The position numbers and the translations under genes were made by a program. Source: Candidatus Nealsoniibacteriota bacterium (GTDB taxonomy: Bacteria; Patescibacteriota; Minisyncoccia; Minisyncoccales; GWA2-38-27). From it: a stretch of DNA of 13,382 bases. Of this stretch, positions 13,000 through 13,382 are shown in pieces (position 1 is the stretch's first letter; each line of letters begins with the position of its first letter). Under the pieces are notes generated by a model that was not told where the DNA came from, did no database searches, and worked only from the letters and a program-made list of their open reading frames with translations. Where the stretch lies: positions 1 through 13,382 of the forward strand of contig PWQC01000042.1 in assembly GCA_003556925.1 (NCBI GenBank), written 5' to 3'.

Positions 13000-13382
13000 T
13001 TAGACATGGGCACTTTGCATTTCCAATCCAAAAACTTGGTTGAAAGTTTTTCCATTTAAATCACAATGCTTTGTATTATTGTAATGCATATTCCATAATC
13101 TTAATTTATACTTTAACTTTTCAAACGATTTAATTTTCAATTCATCGTAAAATTTTTCTTGATCAGCTCGGTGAGATCTTTCAACAAAAGCATTCTGTTG
13201 GGGTTTACCGGGATCTGTTAAGTAATGATCTATACCTAGATTATTACACAATAAATCTAAAGAGTGAAGCCTTGGATTAGTCGGGTTAAGTGCCTGGTAT
13301 ATCTACTTGTAAGTGTCTCCATCTGGAAGTAACGTCTATGGCAGTAAATTGGTGGTATTTTCTCTCATTAATTATCTCTGGA
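13000..13382 (-). pseudogene. Decayed DDE transposase (rve/IS481-like), 5' part beyond the window
   Basis: Reading in from the right edge, one frame (13381-13286) encodes ERKYHQFTAIDVTSRWRHL, containing the first catalytic Asp region of an integrase-core transposase, and then stops at TAA 13288-13286. A second frame, open from 13302 to the TAA at 13002-13000, continues with ALNPTNPRLHSLDLL, then DHYLTDPGKPQQNAFVERSH holding the catalytic Glu, and ends in QSAHV. In intact relatives several dozen residues including the second catalytic Asp (usually TDNG) lie between these parts. They are missing, so an internal deletion plus frame change has killed the gene. The C-terminal frame alone would begin at TTG 13251 but cannot be active. 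No terminal inverted repeat could be identified. Confidence 0.85.

Noticed and set aside
1..13382. CRISPR arrays, tRNA or rRNA genes, attachment sites
   Set aside because: No regularly spaced repeats, cloverleaf-like segments or rRNA signatures were seen on either strand. The only tandem repeat is the 27-base pair at 11-64.

Overview
The window looks like a chromosomal segment of a reduced-genome bacterium, most likely of the Candidate Phyla Radiation (Patescibacteria, Parcubacteria-like). The case rests on a split VirB4/PrgI module, compact genes with ATGA overlaps, few Shine-Dalgarno sequences, a small YidC, low GC in the replication genes, and a lamin-tail-domain protein in front of YebC-RuvC. 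The taxonomy is inference. TGA is used as a stop, so the standard bacterial code applies. Gene density is high and no gene-free stretch reaches 300 bases.

Layout. (1) 1-1264: the 3' end of an unknown plus-strand gene with a Gly/Gln/Arg-rich repeat tail, a bidirectional terminator, and a minus-strand SPFH/band-7 membrane protein. The SPFH gene has its own near-perfect promoter and Shine-Dalgarno and is visibly more GC-rich than what follows. (2) 1261-4042: dnaN and dnaA on the minus strand. The two 155-bp non-coding stretches on either side of dnaA share an inverted 15-nt motif and near-match DnaA boxes, so this is the candidate replication origin. (3) 3977-5643: a promoter followed by the plus-strand operon rnpA-yidD-yidC-jag (RNase P protein, membrane insertion, RNA binding). 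rpmH, usually the first gene of this cluster, is absent. (4) 9206-5636, minus strand: an unknown 130-aa protein, PrgI-like membrane protein, VirB4/TraC N-terminal part, VirB4-like ATPase and a small membrane protein. The genes are almost seamless, suggesting one operon for a minimal type IV secretion-like machine. (5) 12971-9223, minus strand: LTD surface protein, YebC, RuvC and a class A penicillin-binding protein, the last three joined by ATGA overlaps. (6) 13000-13382: a decayed DDE transposase with a frame break and an apparent internal deletion, running off the window.

Taken together, the region combines housekeeping functions (replication initiation and clamp, RNase P, membrane insertion, Holliday junction resolution, cell-wall synthesis) with one cell-envelope ATPase module. 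Nothing here is clearly a new defence or mobile system. The points most worth following up are the paired motif around dnaA, the stripped-down VirB4 module with two uncharacterised companions, the apparent leaderless or coupled translation, and the compositional break at the SPFH gene.
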